Positions 1-7,589 of a DNA stretch of 64,000 nucleotides are shown here, piece after piece; the first letter of the stretch is position 1; each line of letters begins with the position of its first letter. Position numbers and translations under genes: made by a program. Source of the stretch: Pseudomonas alloputida (GTDB taxonomy: Bacteria > Pseudomonadota > Gammaproteobacteria > Pseudomonadales > Pseudomonadaceae). The stretch spans positions 5,426,001-5,490,000 of the forward strand of contig NZ_CP128540.1 of NCBI RefSeq assembly GCF_021283545.2, given 5' to 3'. The notes below the pieces were generated by a model that saw nothing but the letters and a program-made list of their open reading frames with translations, was not told the DNA's origin and ran no database searches.

Positions 1-518
1 TTACGCACCAGGTCGTCACGCCCGAACGAGCGCCCGACCAGCCAGCCAAAGCGGCTGAGCAGCAGCTTCTGGATCAGTAGCATGCGGCAGCTTTCGGGGA
101 ACAGCCCGCTGTTGAGAAACACGCAACTGGCGATGTCGGCACGCTGCTCATGGTGTCGCGCCAGCAGTTCCTGAGCCACGCTGCCGCCGTAGTCGTGGGC
201 CAGCAGGTGCACGGGCTGCGCGACCTGCAGATGGACAAGCAATGCCTGCTGCAGGTCTGCCTGCTCCATCAGGCTGTAAGTGTGATCGACGGGCTTGTCC
301 GAATCACCAAAGCCGAGCATGTCGCAAGCGATCACCCGGAAACGTTGGCTCAGAGGGCCCCACAGGTAGTGCCAGTCCCAACTGGCGGTGGGGAAACCGT
401 GTAACAGAAGCAGAGGCTCTCCTTGCCCTGCGGTCCAGTAGCGGATGCTCTGGCCCCGGAACATGAAACTCTGTGCCCGGGTACGCCAGACGCACAATGG
501 AATCTCGGCCATAGGCAT
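1..518 (-). CDS. Alpha/beta hydrolase, epoxide hydrolase/haloalkane dehalogenase-like (3' part cut by window edge)
   Basis: The reading frame runs off the left edge of the window, so only about the first 172 residues are visible. Near residue 40 is the oxyanion motif LLLLHGFPTASWDW, and near residue 103 the nucleophile elbow LLAHDYGGSVAQ. The elbow carries Asp rather than Ser, as in epoxide hydrolases and haloalkane dehalogenases; the exact substrate cannot be told. I start at the ATG at 518 (MPMAEIPLC) with a weak GGGA upstream. An in-frame GTG at 581 would add 21 residues. The next gene to the right, lrgB, is also on the minus strand about 175 bases away, so co-transcription is possible but not shown. 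Confidence 0.85.
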   Translation of the reverse strand, partial: MPMAEIPLCVWRTRAQSFMFRGQSIRYWTAGQGEPLLLLHGFPTASWDWHYLWGPLSQRFRVIACDMLGFGDSDKPVDHTYSLMEQADLQQALLVHLQVAQPVHLLAHDYGGSVAQELLARHHEQRADIASCVFLNSGLFPESCRMLLIQKLLLSRFGWLVGRSFGRDDLVR

Positions 519-694
519 CAGATGGGTCCCGGTGTAGTGGTATTGGCGGAATAGGGCAAGGCTGCGGTCATTGCATGTCACCTCGGCACTTACATGTGCT
601 CTCTATGTCGAGGCAAAGTCTAGCCAGCAGCCCATTGGCTGGAACTTGCGTTGCCAGCCAGCTTGATGACTGAGCGAGTCAGTGGCACGAACGG

Positions 695-1381
695 TCAGAG
701 CAGCAAGGCCAACAAAGGCGCCGCGAACAGGTTAAGCAGCCCGGTCAGGACCATCACCAGGCCGGCCACCGAGCCTTCCTCACGGCCCACTTCCTGCGCC
801 CGGCTGACCCCGGCACCATGCGCGCCAACACCGAACAGCGCCCCCCGTGCCAACGGCGTACGCAGCGGCAACCAACGCAACAGCACACCGCCGAACATGG
901 CACCGAGCACGCCGGTGAACATCACGAACACCGCGGTCAGTTCTGGCACCCCACCCAGGTCATGGGCCAGGGGCATGGCAAATGGCGTGGTGATCGAACG
1001 CGGCACCAGCGACAGGCTGGTTGCGCTGTCCAGCGCCAACAGGTGCGCCAGCCCCCAGGAGCTGGCGATCGAGGCACTGCTGCCGGCGACCATGCCCACC
1101 ATCAGGGCCGGCCAATGACGCGCCAGCATGGCCCGCTGCTGCCAGATCGGCACCGCGAAGGCGACAGTCACCGGGCCGAGCACGCCCATCAACCAGTGGG
1201 TGTTGCGCGCATACTCGGCATAGGCCGTATGCAGCGGCACGGCCACAGCCAGCAGCAACACCGGCACCAGGATCAACGGCGACAGCAGGTAGCGCTGGCT
1301 ACGCCGATACAACCAACGGCTGCCCAGGTAAGCCAGCAAGGTCAAGGCCAACCAGAACAGCGGCATGGGTTCAAGGCTCAC
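695..1381 (-). CDS. lrgB: LrgB/CidB family membrane protein
   Basis: This 228-residue, highly hydrophobic protein has several membrane segments and the LrgB-type stretch MFGGVLLRWLPL near its end. LrgB works with LrgA and is linked to control of murein hydrolase export, cell lysis and, in some species, pyruvate uptake. I chose the GTG at 1381 because GGAGG sits 7 bases upstream. An ATG at 1366 is the alternative and gives MPLFWLALTL. The gene overlaps the end of lrgA by 11 bases, so the two are translationally coupled in one operon. The divergent LysR gene at 1855 is the likely regulator. Confidence 0.9.
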   Translation of the reverse strand: MSLEPMPLFWLALTLLAYLGSRWLYRRSQRYLLSPLILVPVLLLAVAVPLHTAYAEYARNTHWLMGVLGPVTVAFAVPIWQQRAMLARHWPALMVGMVAGSSASIASSWGLAHLLALDSATSLSLVPRSITTPFAMPLAHDLGGVPELTAVFVMFTGVLGAMFGGVLLRWLPLRTPLARGALFGVGAHGAGVSRAQEVGREEGSVAGLVMVLTGLLNLFAAPLLALLL

Positions 1382-1757
1382 GACGCAGCCTCCAGCGGCA
1401 CACCATCTCAACGGTCATGGCGGTCACTATCATCACTATCAGCGTGCTCACGGCGATCACCAGCAAGATGCGCCAGCCCTCTTCACGGATCAATGCGCCA
1501 TAGTCGAGCAGGCTCATCAGCGCCGGGATGAAGAACAGCAGCATCTCAGCCATCAGCCAGCCGGCCCCCAATTGCAGCATGGCCGGTTTGAGCACACCCG
1601 AAGCGAACAGTATCAACAGCAGTGCCAGGCCCATCACACCACCGGGGATCGGCCAGCCCAGCCAACTGGCAATCTGGCCACCAAGCAGGAACAGCGCACA
1701 GAGAACCGCCAGCTCGACAAGCAGGCGCAGGGCTTTTTTCAATAATGCAGGTTTCAT
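1371..1757 (-). CDS. lrgA: LrgA/CidA family holin-like protein
   Basis: The protein has 128 residues and about four membrane helices, the usual size for CidA/LrgA holin-like proteins. The family signature GWPIPGGVMGLALL lies near residues 34-47, followed by a helix ending LLFFIPALMSLL. The ATG at 1757 has GAGG about 9 bases upstream. It is the first gene of the lrgA-lrgB operon and is transcribed away from a LysR gene beginning at 1855, leaving a 97-base shared regulatory gap. CidA and LrgA cannot be told apart with certainty from sequence alone. Confidence 0.9.
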   Translation of the reverse strand: MKPALLKKALRLLVELAVLCALFLLGGQIASWLGWPIPGGVMGLALLLILFASGVLKPAMLQLGAGWLMAEMLLFFIPALMSLLDYGALIREEGWRILLVIAVSTLIVMIVTAMTVEMVCRWRLRREP

Positions 1758-1854
1758 GGCGGGGTTCCTCGACAGGCCCTCATTTTAAGATTTGGCTGCC
1801 TAGGCCAGAAGCGAATTGTTAGACTGCTCACCATTCCAAAATGGAATCCGAAGT

Positions 1855-2736
1855 ATGGAATTCAAACAACTGCGCAGCTTCATCGAAGTGGTGCACCGCG
1901 GCGGTTTTACCCAGGCGGCACAGACCCTGCACATCAGCCAGTCGGCCGTGAGCAAGCAGGTGGCCCAGCTTGAGCAAGATGTGGGCCAGCCGCTGCTGGA
2001 GCGCCAGGCGTCACACCTGCACTTGACCGCTGCCGGGCGCATCGTGCTGGAGCGTGGCGAAGCCCTGCTGCGCCAGCGCCAGGCGCTGCTCAACGAGCTG
2101 GACGATCTCAGCCAGATGGAGCGTGGCGAACTACGCCTGGGCTTGCCGATGCTTGGCAGCGACACGCTGTTCGCCGGCTTGTTCGCCGAGTACCGGCGGC
2201 GCCATCCGAACATCGCCATCCAGCTGCTCGAAGGCGGCAGCCGCAGCGTCGAACAGGCCGTCAGAAGTGGCGAACTGGAACTGGGCGGCTGTTTGACGCC
2301 CACCGACGAGGCATTCGACTACCAGCCCTTCTGCAACGAACCGCTGGATGCCTTGCTGCCGGCTGGCCATGCTCTGGCGGGCCTGGACGCCGTGGGCCTG
2401 GGGCAACTGGCCGATACACCGTTCCTGCTGTACCAGCGCAGTTTCGTGCTCAACGACCGGCTGCTGAAGGCGTGCCAGCAGCAGGGCTTCACCCCCAAGG
2501 AAGGCGGGCGCAGCGGCCAGGCGGATTTTTTGGCGGCGCTGGTGGCGGCGGGCCAGGGCGTGGTGATGCTGCCCCGGGTGGTGGCAAAAGTGCTGGAGCG
2601 CCCCGGGGTGGTGCGTGTGCCGTTGCATGCGCAGGAGGATTTGCGTTGGGATATCGCGTTTATCTGGCGGCGTGGCGCCTACCTGTCACGAGCGGCGCAG
2701 GCGTGGTTGGCCTTGTTGCGCGAGCCCCACGGCTAA
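1855..2736 (+). CDS. LysR-family transcriptional regulator, divergent from lrgAB
   Basis: This 293-residue protein has the standard LysR layout: an N-terminal winged helix (MEFKQLRSFIEVV, then QAAQTLHISQSAVSKQVAQL) and a C-terminal periplasmic-binding-like effector domain. I start at the ATG at 1855, where the LysR family normally begins, although the frame is open further upstream. It is divergent from lrgAB, the usual arrangement for a LysR regulator and its target, comparable to CidR next to cid/lrg genes in Gram-positive bacteria. The inducer is unknown. It converges with the flavodoxin gene that ends at 2758. Confidence 0.9.
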   Translation: MEFKQLRSFIEVVHRGGFTQAAQTLHISQSAVSKQVAQLEQDVGQPLLERQASHLHLTAAGRIVLERGEALLRQRQALLNELDDLSQMERGELRLGLPMLGSDTLFAGLFAEYRRRHPNIAIQLLEGGSRSVEQAVRSGELELGGCLTPTDEAFDYQPFCNEPLDALLPAGHALAGLDAVGLGQLADTPFLLYQRSFVLNDRLLKACQQQGFTPKEGGRSGQADFLAALVAAGQGVVMLPRVVAKVLERPGVVRVPLHAQEDLRWDIAFIWRRGAYLSRAAQAWLALLREPHG

Positions 2737-2757
2737 CACGCCTGCACAGGTGCCGGG

Positions 2758-3213
2758 TCAGGCGTTCAGTGCGCTCGCCAACTCAGCCAGCCAAGGCTCG
2801 GCATCCGCCTCCGGGGTCACCGTCTCGCTCGCATCCAGGCGCAGCATTGGCTGCACTTCGCGTACGCCCAGTTCGGCGAACAGCTCACGCATCTGCTCGC
2901 CACCCCCGCAATAGGTATCGCCGTAGCTGGAGTCGCCCAAGGCGATCACCGCGCCAGGCAGGCCGCGCCAGGCCGCAGGCAGTGTGTCACGAAGGGTGCT
3001 GTACAGCGGCATGAGGTTGTCCGGCAACTCACCCATGCCGGTGGTAGAGGTCACGGCCAGCAAGGCGTCGGGGGCAAAGCCCTGAAGATCCTGAAGGGTG
3101 GCACGCGCAGCATGCCAGGCCTCGAACCCCGCCGCCTTGAGCAGCGATTCAGCATGACGGGCGACTTCTTCGGCGGTGCCATAGACCGAGCCGGAAATAA
3201 TGGCGACTTTCAT
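2758..3213 (-). CDS. mioC: MioC-type flavodoxin
   Basis: The protein has 151 residues, typical of short-chain flavodoxins. The N-terminal phosphate-binding loop SGSVYGTAEEVA (residues 7-18) and the later segments TSTTGMGELPDN and ALGDSSYGDTYC contact FMN in this family. It should be a soluble one-electron carrier. It converges with the LysR gene and is divergent from the LOV photoreceptor gene at 3329, with a 115-base gap between them. The MioC assignment rests on size and motifs; the redox partner cannot be read from the sequence. Confidence 0.88.
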   Translation of the reverse strand: MKVAIISGSVYGTAEEVARHAESLLKAAGFEAWHAARATLQDLQGFAPDALLAVTSTTGMGELPDNLMPLYSTLRDTLPAAWRGLPGAVIALGDSSYGDTYCGGGEQMRELFAELGVREVQPMLRLDASETVTPEADAEPWLAELASALNA

Positions 3214-3328
3214 CGGGTAGAGGATTCCGAAACTGAGTGAAAACGTAGGATACTAGCATTCAACGCTGGCAAAAGGCCGCCGTTACCCACGTCGCCATCT
3301 TCCGTTTTTCTTTACCAATGGCCCGGAC

Positions 3329-3757
3329 ATGATCAACGCGCAATTGCTGCAATCGATGGTCGATGCGTCCAATGACGGCATCGTGGTTGCCGAAAAGGAA
3401 GGCGACGACACCATCCTGATCTACGTGAACGCCGCTTTCGAATACCTCACTGGCTACAGCCGTGACGAGATTCTCTACCAGGATTGCCGGTTCCTGCAGG
3501 GTGACGACCGTGACCAGCTTGGCCGCGCACGCATCCGCAAGGCCATGGCCGAAGGCCGCCCATGCCGCGAAGTGCTGCGCAACTATCGCAAGGACGGCAG
3601 CGCCTTCTGGAACGAGCTGTCGATCACGCCGGTGAAGAGCGACTTCGACCAGCGCACCTACTTCATCGGCATCCAGAAGGACGTCAGCCGCCAGGTCGAA
3701 CTGGAACGGGAGCTGGCAGAACTGCGCGCTCGTCCGAAACCCGACGAACGCGCCTGA
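3329..3757 (+). CDS. Short LOV-domain blue-light photoreceptor (SB1-LOV type)
   Basis: At 142 residues this is little more than a PAS/LOV core with short N- and C-terminal helices and no attached output domain. The flavin-adduct motif reads YQDCRFLQGDDRDQ with the reactive cysteine at residue 53. The usual GxNCRFLQ asparagine is replaced by aspartate. The features match the P. putida protein PpSB1-LOV, a dimeric FMN-binding photoreceptor known for a very slow dark recovery. Without an effector it must signal through a partner protein; the class II LitR gene at 4419-5354 is an obvious candidate. The gene starts at the ATG at 3329. Confidence 0.95.
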   Translation: MINAQLLQSMVDASNDGIVVAEKEGDDTILIYVNAAFEYLTGYSRDEILYQDCRFLQGDDRDQLGRARIRKAMAEGRPCREVLRNYRKDGSAFWNELSITPVKSDFDQRTYFIGIQKDVSRQVELERELAELRARPKPDERA

Positions 3758-3816
3758 ACCAAGTCCGCCACGCACGGTCAATTCCGTTGAAGAAATCGCC
3801 ACCACCGAGTTCGATC

Positions 3817-4434
3817 ATGCAAGCAGACGCGCTCCTGACCCAGGACGAGCTGGATTTCATACAGAACATGCAGCATTCGCCGCAACTGAACCTGGCTGAC
3901 ACCATGTCGAGCCTGCTGGTCAATGGCGACCGCCGCATACAAAGCTTGCTCACCCGGTTGGTGGCTAATGAGCAGGTGACCTTGCAGGCCCAGTTCAACA
4001 ACCAGCAGATCAGTTTTCCCCTGCAGCTGGTAGAGGACGAGTTCCACGCCCTGCACCTGCAGCTGGGCTCACCGGAAATCTACGAAGACGGCCCCATGCT
4101 GCGCCCATGGCGCTTGTCGCTGGACCAGCCGAGCGCACTGCTCGATGCCCATGACGAGGCAAGTGGCCTGTGGGTGCGCGAGATTTCCTTCAAAGGCGTG
4201 CTGCTGGAAGTCCGTGATTTGCCAACAGCCCCTACCCGCTTCGAGCTGCGCTTCGCCCCCGGCGGCATCACCCCGATCGAACTGCATGGTGTGTTGGGCC
4301 GGCGCATCGGCACGGACCTGGCTGCCTACGACCTCGGCCAAAGCCCAGCCGAAGAAATCGAACGCCTGCGCGACTACATCCTCCAGGCCCACCGCCACGC
4401 CCACCCCGAACTGCACACTCAAGTATCGAGCTGA
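3817..4434 (+). CDS. PilZ-like domain protein (function unknown)
   Basis: This 205-residue soluble protein lies 59 bases after the LOV gene on the same strand. The C-terminal half contains WVREISFKGVLLEVRDLP, which resembles the beta-strand and turn of PilZ domains, and the whole resembles flagellar-brake-type proteins with an N-terminal barrel. I do not see a clear RxxxR c-di-GMP motif, so nucleotide binding is uncertain. I start at the ATG at 3817 (MQADALLTQDELDF); the frame is open upstream only because it overlaps the LOV gene out of phase. Its 3' end overlaps the convergent LitR-type gene by 16 bases. Confidence 0.6.
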   Translation: MQADALLTQDELDFIQNMQHSPQLNLADTMSSLLVNGDRRIQSLLTRLVANEQVTLQAQFNNQQISFPLQLVEDEFHALHLQLGSPEIYEDGPMLRPWRLSLDQPSALLDAHDEASGLWVREISFKGVLLEVRDLPTAPTRFELRFAPGGITPIELHGVLGRRIGTDLAAYDLGQSPAEEIERLRDYILQAHRHAHPELHTQVSS

Positions 4435-5354
4435 CGGGCCAGAAACTGCCGCAAGCGCTGGCGCATCACACTGCCCTGCGCGCCCAGGCAGGCTACAGGG
4501 CTGCCAGCCAGGCTGTCCTGTACCGCTTCCGCTGCTTCACCAGCCAGTAACAACGGGCATTCCAGCATCGACGCCAGGCGCTTGAAGTGCCTGGCGAGTT
4601 CTGCTGTGGGCGACTGATGGGAAAACAGCACCAGGGCGTCCGGCTTCAGCCGTTCGCAGACCAGCGCAAGCTCCTGCAGCGGCTGCCCGTTCGCCAGCGG
4701 GATCACGCGTGTTTCGTCGCTGCCCAGGATCAGGCTGGTTACCAGCAACTCAAGCTCATGGCACTGCCCCGGCAATGGCGCCAATAGCACGGTGCGGCTA
4801 CACGGCACACGGGCCAGCTGCAAGCGGGCGAAAACCCGACCGCGCAGGAACTGGTCATAGAACAGCCATTCGCTGGCCTGCCCATAGCCGCCTTGCCGAA
4901 CGACCATGTCATGCCAAACCGGCATGAACACATCGGCGAAAACCTGGTCCAGGGTGCTGGCCGCGAACACCTCGTCATAGAGGCGATTCAGGCTCGCCAC
5001 ATCGAAGTGCTGTACCGCCAGGCGAATCTGGTTTTGCCAGCGCAGGCAGGCGTCCACCGCGCCGCCAGCCTGCCCGGAGAGCGCATTGTCGCGAGCGAGA
5101 ATGCTGCTCACCTTGCTGACCGCCACGCCGCGCTCCAGCCACCCGAGGATACGGCGGATTTCATCGATATCAGCCAGGGAATACAGGCGGTGACCACTGT
5201 CGGTACGGATGGGCTGTATCAGCCCATAACGGCGTTCCCAGGCGCGAAGGGTCACGGCGTTGACACCGGTCAAGCGTGACACTTCACGAATCGGAAACAG
5301 CTCCTGCTGCTCGAAACTCGCATCGATCACCGGTTTACGTCCCTGCTCGTTCAT
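4419..5354 (-). CDS. MerR-family regulator of the class II LitR type (cobalamin-site-degenerate)
   Basis: The first 80 residues form a MerR helix-turn-helix (FPIREVSRLTGVNAVTLRAW, then ERRYGL). The rest is a four-helix plus Rossmann-like region as in the B12 photoreceptors CarH and LitR. The cobalamin motif ExHxxG appears as QCHELE, so the His is present but the flanking Glu and Gly are lost. This fits class II LitR proteins, described in P. putida as working with short LOV proteins rather than B12. I start at the ATG at 5354 (MNEQGRKPVID); an ATG at 5393 would add 13 residues but lacks a good ribosome site. It is divergent from 5574. Confidence 0.82.
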   Translation of the reverse strand: MNEQGRKPVIDASFEQQELFPIREVSRLTGVNAVTLRAWERRYGLIQPIRTDSGHRLYSLADIDEIRRILGWLERGVAVSKVSSILARDNALSGQAGGAVDACLRWQNQIRLAVQHFDVASLNRLYDEVFAASTLDQVFADVFMPVWHDMVVRQGGYGQASEWLFYDQFLRGRVFARLQLARVPCSRTVLLAPLPGQCHELELLVTSLILGSDETRVIPLANGQPLQELALVCERLKPDALVLFSHQSPTAELARHFKRLASMLECPLLLAGEAAEAVQDSLAGSPVACLGAQGSVMRQRLRQFLARQLDT

Positions 5355-5445
5355 CTGCACGAAGTACCCTGAGTGCGTAAAAACTGTGCACATAGCTTAC
5401 TACGACTGTGTCGGTCTGTTGGACCCACCGTTTGCCAGCTGATAG

Positions 5446-5474
5446 TTGCCGAGGAACGCAACTTCGCGATAATG
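5446..5474 (+). promoter_or_regulatory. Predicted sigma70-type promoter for the 5574 gene
   Basis: TTGCCG at 5446-5451 and ATAATG at 5469-5474 are separated by 17 bases and point toward the gene starting at 5574. The implied transcript start is near 5481, giving a leader of about 90 bases. The element lies in the divergent gap next to the LitR-type gene, so this promoter is a plausible light-controlled target. That link is inference. Confidence 0.45.
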
Positions 5475-5573
5475 CGTGCCCGATTCTTGCATGCACGACT
5501 GCGTTGCCCACCACCCCGGGCAACACAGCCAAAGGGCCAGCTACCCGCCAGCCCCGTTGCCAGGAGATACACA

Positions 5574-6134
5574 ATGTCTACCCCACCCGTCACCCTCATG
5601 GTGTCGCGTCGCGCCGCCCATGGCCGCTACCAGGACCTGCTGGCCTGGCTGCACGAAGGCGAACAGCTGGCCACCGACTTCCCTGGCTACCTCGGCTCGG
5701 GCATCCTTGCCCCGCCCCGGGATGGCGACGAATTTCAGATCATCTTCCGCTTCAGCGACGAGCCGACGCTGCATGCCTGGGAGCACTCCGCCTCTCGCCG
5801 CGCATGGTTACAACGCGGCAACGGCCTGTTCGAACGCCCCAAAGAGGCGCGCGTAAGCGGTATCGACGACTGGTTCGGCACCAACACGGTGCAGAAACCG
5901 CCACGCTGGAAGCAGGCCGTGGCCATCTGGCTGGCGTTTTTCCCAGTTTCGCTGGCCTTCAACCTGCTGTTCGGCCATTGGTTGACGGCACTCGACCTCG
6001 TGCCTCGGGTACTGCTCAGCACCCTGGCCCTGACGCCGGTGATGGTGTACCTGTTCATCCCGCTGTCCACCCGCCTGCTGGCCAGTTGGCTGCATGCCTC
6101 CCCGGCCACTGCCGGCGCCTTGCGCAGCCGCTGA
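5574..6134 (+). CDS. Antibiotic-biosynthesis-monooxygenase (ABM) fold protein with C-terminal membrane segments
   Basis: The 186-residue protein has an N-terminal ABM ferredoxin-like domain (TLMVSRRAAHGRYQDLLAWL near residues 7-26, then FRFSDEPTLHAWEHS). Two hydrophobic helices follow near residues 120-170 and should anchor it in the inner membrane. This layout is common in small uncharacterised proteobacterial proteins; no substrate can be named. The ATG at 5574 has AGGAG at 5562-5566. It is divergent from the LitR-type regulator and followed 63 bases later by folM, suggesting a shared transcript under that regulator. Confidence 0.8.
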   Translation: MSTPPVTLMVSRRAAHGRYQDLLAWLHEGEQLATDFPGYLGSGILAPPRDGDEFQIIFRFSDEPTLHAWEHSASRRAWLQRGNGLFERPKEARVSGIDDWFGTNTVQKPPRWKQAVAIWLAFFPVSLAFNLLFGHWLTALDLVPRVLLSTLALTPVMVYLFIPLSTRLLASWLHASPATAGALRSR

Positions 6135-6197
6135 GGCCAGGCCATACAACAGGGAAACAGTTCGGGTATGCTGGGTGGCAACCAAAGGACAGACAAG

Positions 6198-6905
6198 TTG
6201 ACCACCCCGAACATGAACAGCCCCATTCTCGTTACCGGAGCCAGCCAGCGCGTCGGGCTGGCCCTGGCCCTCGAACTGGCACAGGCCGGCCATACGGTGG
6301 TCAGTGCCAGCCGCAGCATCCAGCCGCAGGCAGCCCACCCCAACATCGTGCAGTTTCAGGCCGACCTGTGCCAGGCGGGCGACCGCCAGGCGCTGATCGA
6401 TCACCTGCACGATCGTTATGACGGACTACGCGCCATCATCCACAACGCCTCGCTATGGCTCGACGACGGCCTCGACAACCTCGAGACCATGTTCCGCCTG
6501 CACGTCGAAGCGCCCTACCACCTCAACCTGGCCCTGGGCGACCTGCTGGCCAAGGTGGAAAAGGCCGACATCATCCACATCTGCGACGAAACCTCCTCGC
6601 GCGGCAGTAAAAGCCACATCGGCTACGCCGCCACCAAGGCCGCGCTGCAGAACATGGTGCTGTCATTCGCCGAAAAATATGCGCCCAAGGTGCGTGTGAA
6701 CGGTATCCTGCCCGGGCTGCTGATCCTCAAGGAAGGGGGTGACGACGCCTACCGCCAGCAAACCCTGAAAAAGGCCTTGCTGGAGTTCGAACCCGGCGCC
6801 GGCCCGCTGATCGAGACCGTCAAGTACCTGCTCGCCAGCCAGTACAGCACCGGCAGCCAGGTGGTCATCAACGGTGGCCGCCACCTGAAGAACCGCATGA
6901 CTTGA
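6198..6905 (+). CDS. folM: Dihydromonapterin/dihydrofolate reductase FolM
   Basis: This short-chain dehydrogenase (235 residues from this start) has the nucleotide motif VTGASQRVGLAL, with the TGxxxRxG form typical of pteridine reductases, the catalytic YAATK, and the C-terminal signature VVINGGRHLK. FolM reduces dihydromonapterin to tetrahydromonapterin and has weak dihydrofolate reductase activity. I chose the TTG at 6198 because AAAGGA lies about 8 bases before it; the ATG at 6213 is the alternative. It sits in the LOV/LitR neighbourhood and directly before DUF1244 and HopJ-like genes, probably as one operon. Confidence 0.85.
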   Translation: MTTPNMNSPILVTGASQRVGLALALELAQAGHTVVSASRSIQPQAAHPNIVQFQADLCQAGDRQALIDHLHDRYDGLRAIIHNASLWLDDGLDNLETMFRLHVEAPYHLNLALGDLLAKVEKADIIHICDETSSRGSKSHIGYAATKAALQNMVLSFAEKYAPKVRVNGILPGLLILKEGGDDAYRQQTLKKALLEFEPGAGPLIETVKYLLASQYSTGSQVVINGGRHLKNRMT

Positions 6906-6914
6906 GAGAAGACC

Positions 6915-7211
6915 ATGACCCCACAGCAACAGCTCGAGCTCGAGGCCGCCGCGTTCCGGCGCCTGGTCGAACACCTGCAAAAGCGCACCGATGTACAGAA
7001 CATCGACCTGATGAACCTGTCCGGTTTCTGCCGCAACTGCCTGTCCAAGTGGTACAAGGCCGCCGCTGACGAGCGTCAGCTGGACCTGAGCCTGGATGAT
7101 GCCCGCGAAGCGGTGTACGGCATGCCATACGCCGAGTGGAAAGCCCAATACCAGAAAGAAGCCAGCGCCGAACAACAAGCGGCGTTCGAAAAAGGAAAAC
7201 CTCGTGACTGA
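6915..7211 (+). CDS. DUF1244 family protein
   Basis: This 98-residue soluble helical protein matches the conserved proteobacterial DUF1244 family. A CxxC pair occurs in GFCRNCLSKWYKAAAD, and YGMPYAEWKAQYQ follows near the C-terminus. The CxxC suggests metal or redox chemistry, but no function is established that I know of. It begins 9 bases after folM and overlaps the next gene by 8 bases, which indicates translational coupling. Confidence 0.88.
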   Translation: MTPQQQLELEAAAFRRLVEHLQKRTDVQNIDLMNLSGFCRNCLSKWYKAAADERQLDLSLDDAREAVYGMPYAEWKAQYQKEASAEQQAAFEKGKPRD

Positions 7212-7545
7212 CCTGAATACCCTGCGCGCAAGCCTGGCCAGCGGCCAACATGTATTTGCCGATACCTTGGCGTTCATTGCCGACAACTACAGCTACCAGC
7301 CGCAGGCCTTCAACAACGGCGGCGTGGAGAATGCGGCAGGGCAGAACGAAGGTTCGTGCAAAACCCTGGGCCTGGCCTTGCTTGAAGGGCTGAGCGACCA
7401 GGAAGCGCTGCTGGCCTTCGGCGAGCACTACCGTGATGTGTTGGCCACGCCTGAGGGTAGCGACCATGGCAACATCCGTGCACTGATCAAACACGGTCTG
7501 GCGGGCGTGAAGTTTGCTGCGCAGCCGCTTGCGCGCAAGGCTTGA
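7204..7545 (+). CDS. HopJ-type III effector-like protein
   Basis: This 113-residue protein corresponds to the HopJ family named after a plant-pathogen effector. It includes YQPQAFNNGGVENAAGQNEG and CKTLGLALLEGLSDQEAL, both typical of the family. The family is widespread in non-pathogens and in bacteria without type III secretion, so the effector name should not be taken as function. The GTG at 7204 has AAGGA 8 bases upstream and overlaps the DUF1244 stop, so it is the likely start. It is the last gene of the folM group and is followed by a strong hairpin. Confidence 0.85.
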   Translation: MTDLNTLRASLASGQHVFADTLAFIADNYSYQPQAFNNGGVENAAGQNEGSCKTLGLALLEGLSDQEALLAFGEHYRDVLATPEGSDHGNIRALIKHGLAGVKFAAQPLARKA

Positions 7546-7552
7546 GATTGCC

Positions 7553-7571
7553 GGGGCCGCTTTGCGGCCCC
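7553..7571. terminator. Hairpin after the HopJ-like gene
   Basis: GGGGCCGC-TTT-GCGGCCCC forms a perfect 8-bp stem with a 3-base loop between two convergent genes. There is no T-run, so terminator function is inferred from position and stability. Confidence 0.6.
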
Positions 7572-7589
7572 ACGATCCTGCGCCCACCC

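Noticed and set aside
7204..7545. HopJ-like protein as a secreted virulence effector
   Set aside because: The family is common in non-pathogens, and no secretion genes are nearby; the name is historical.
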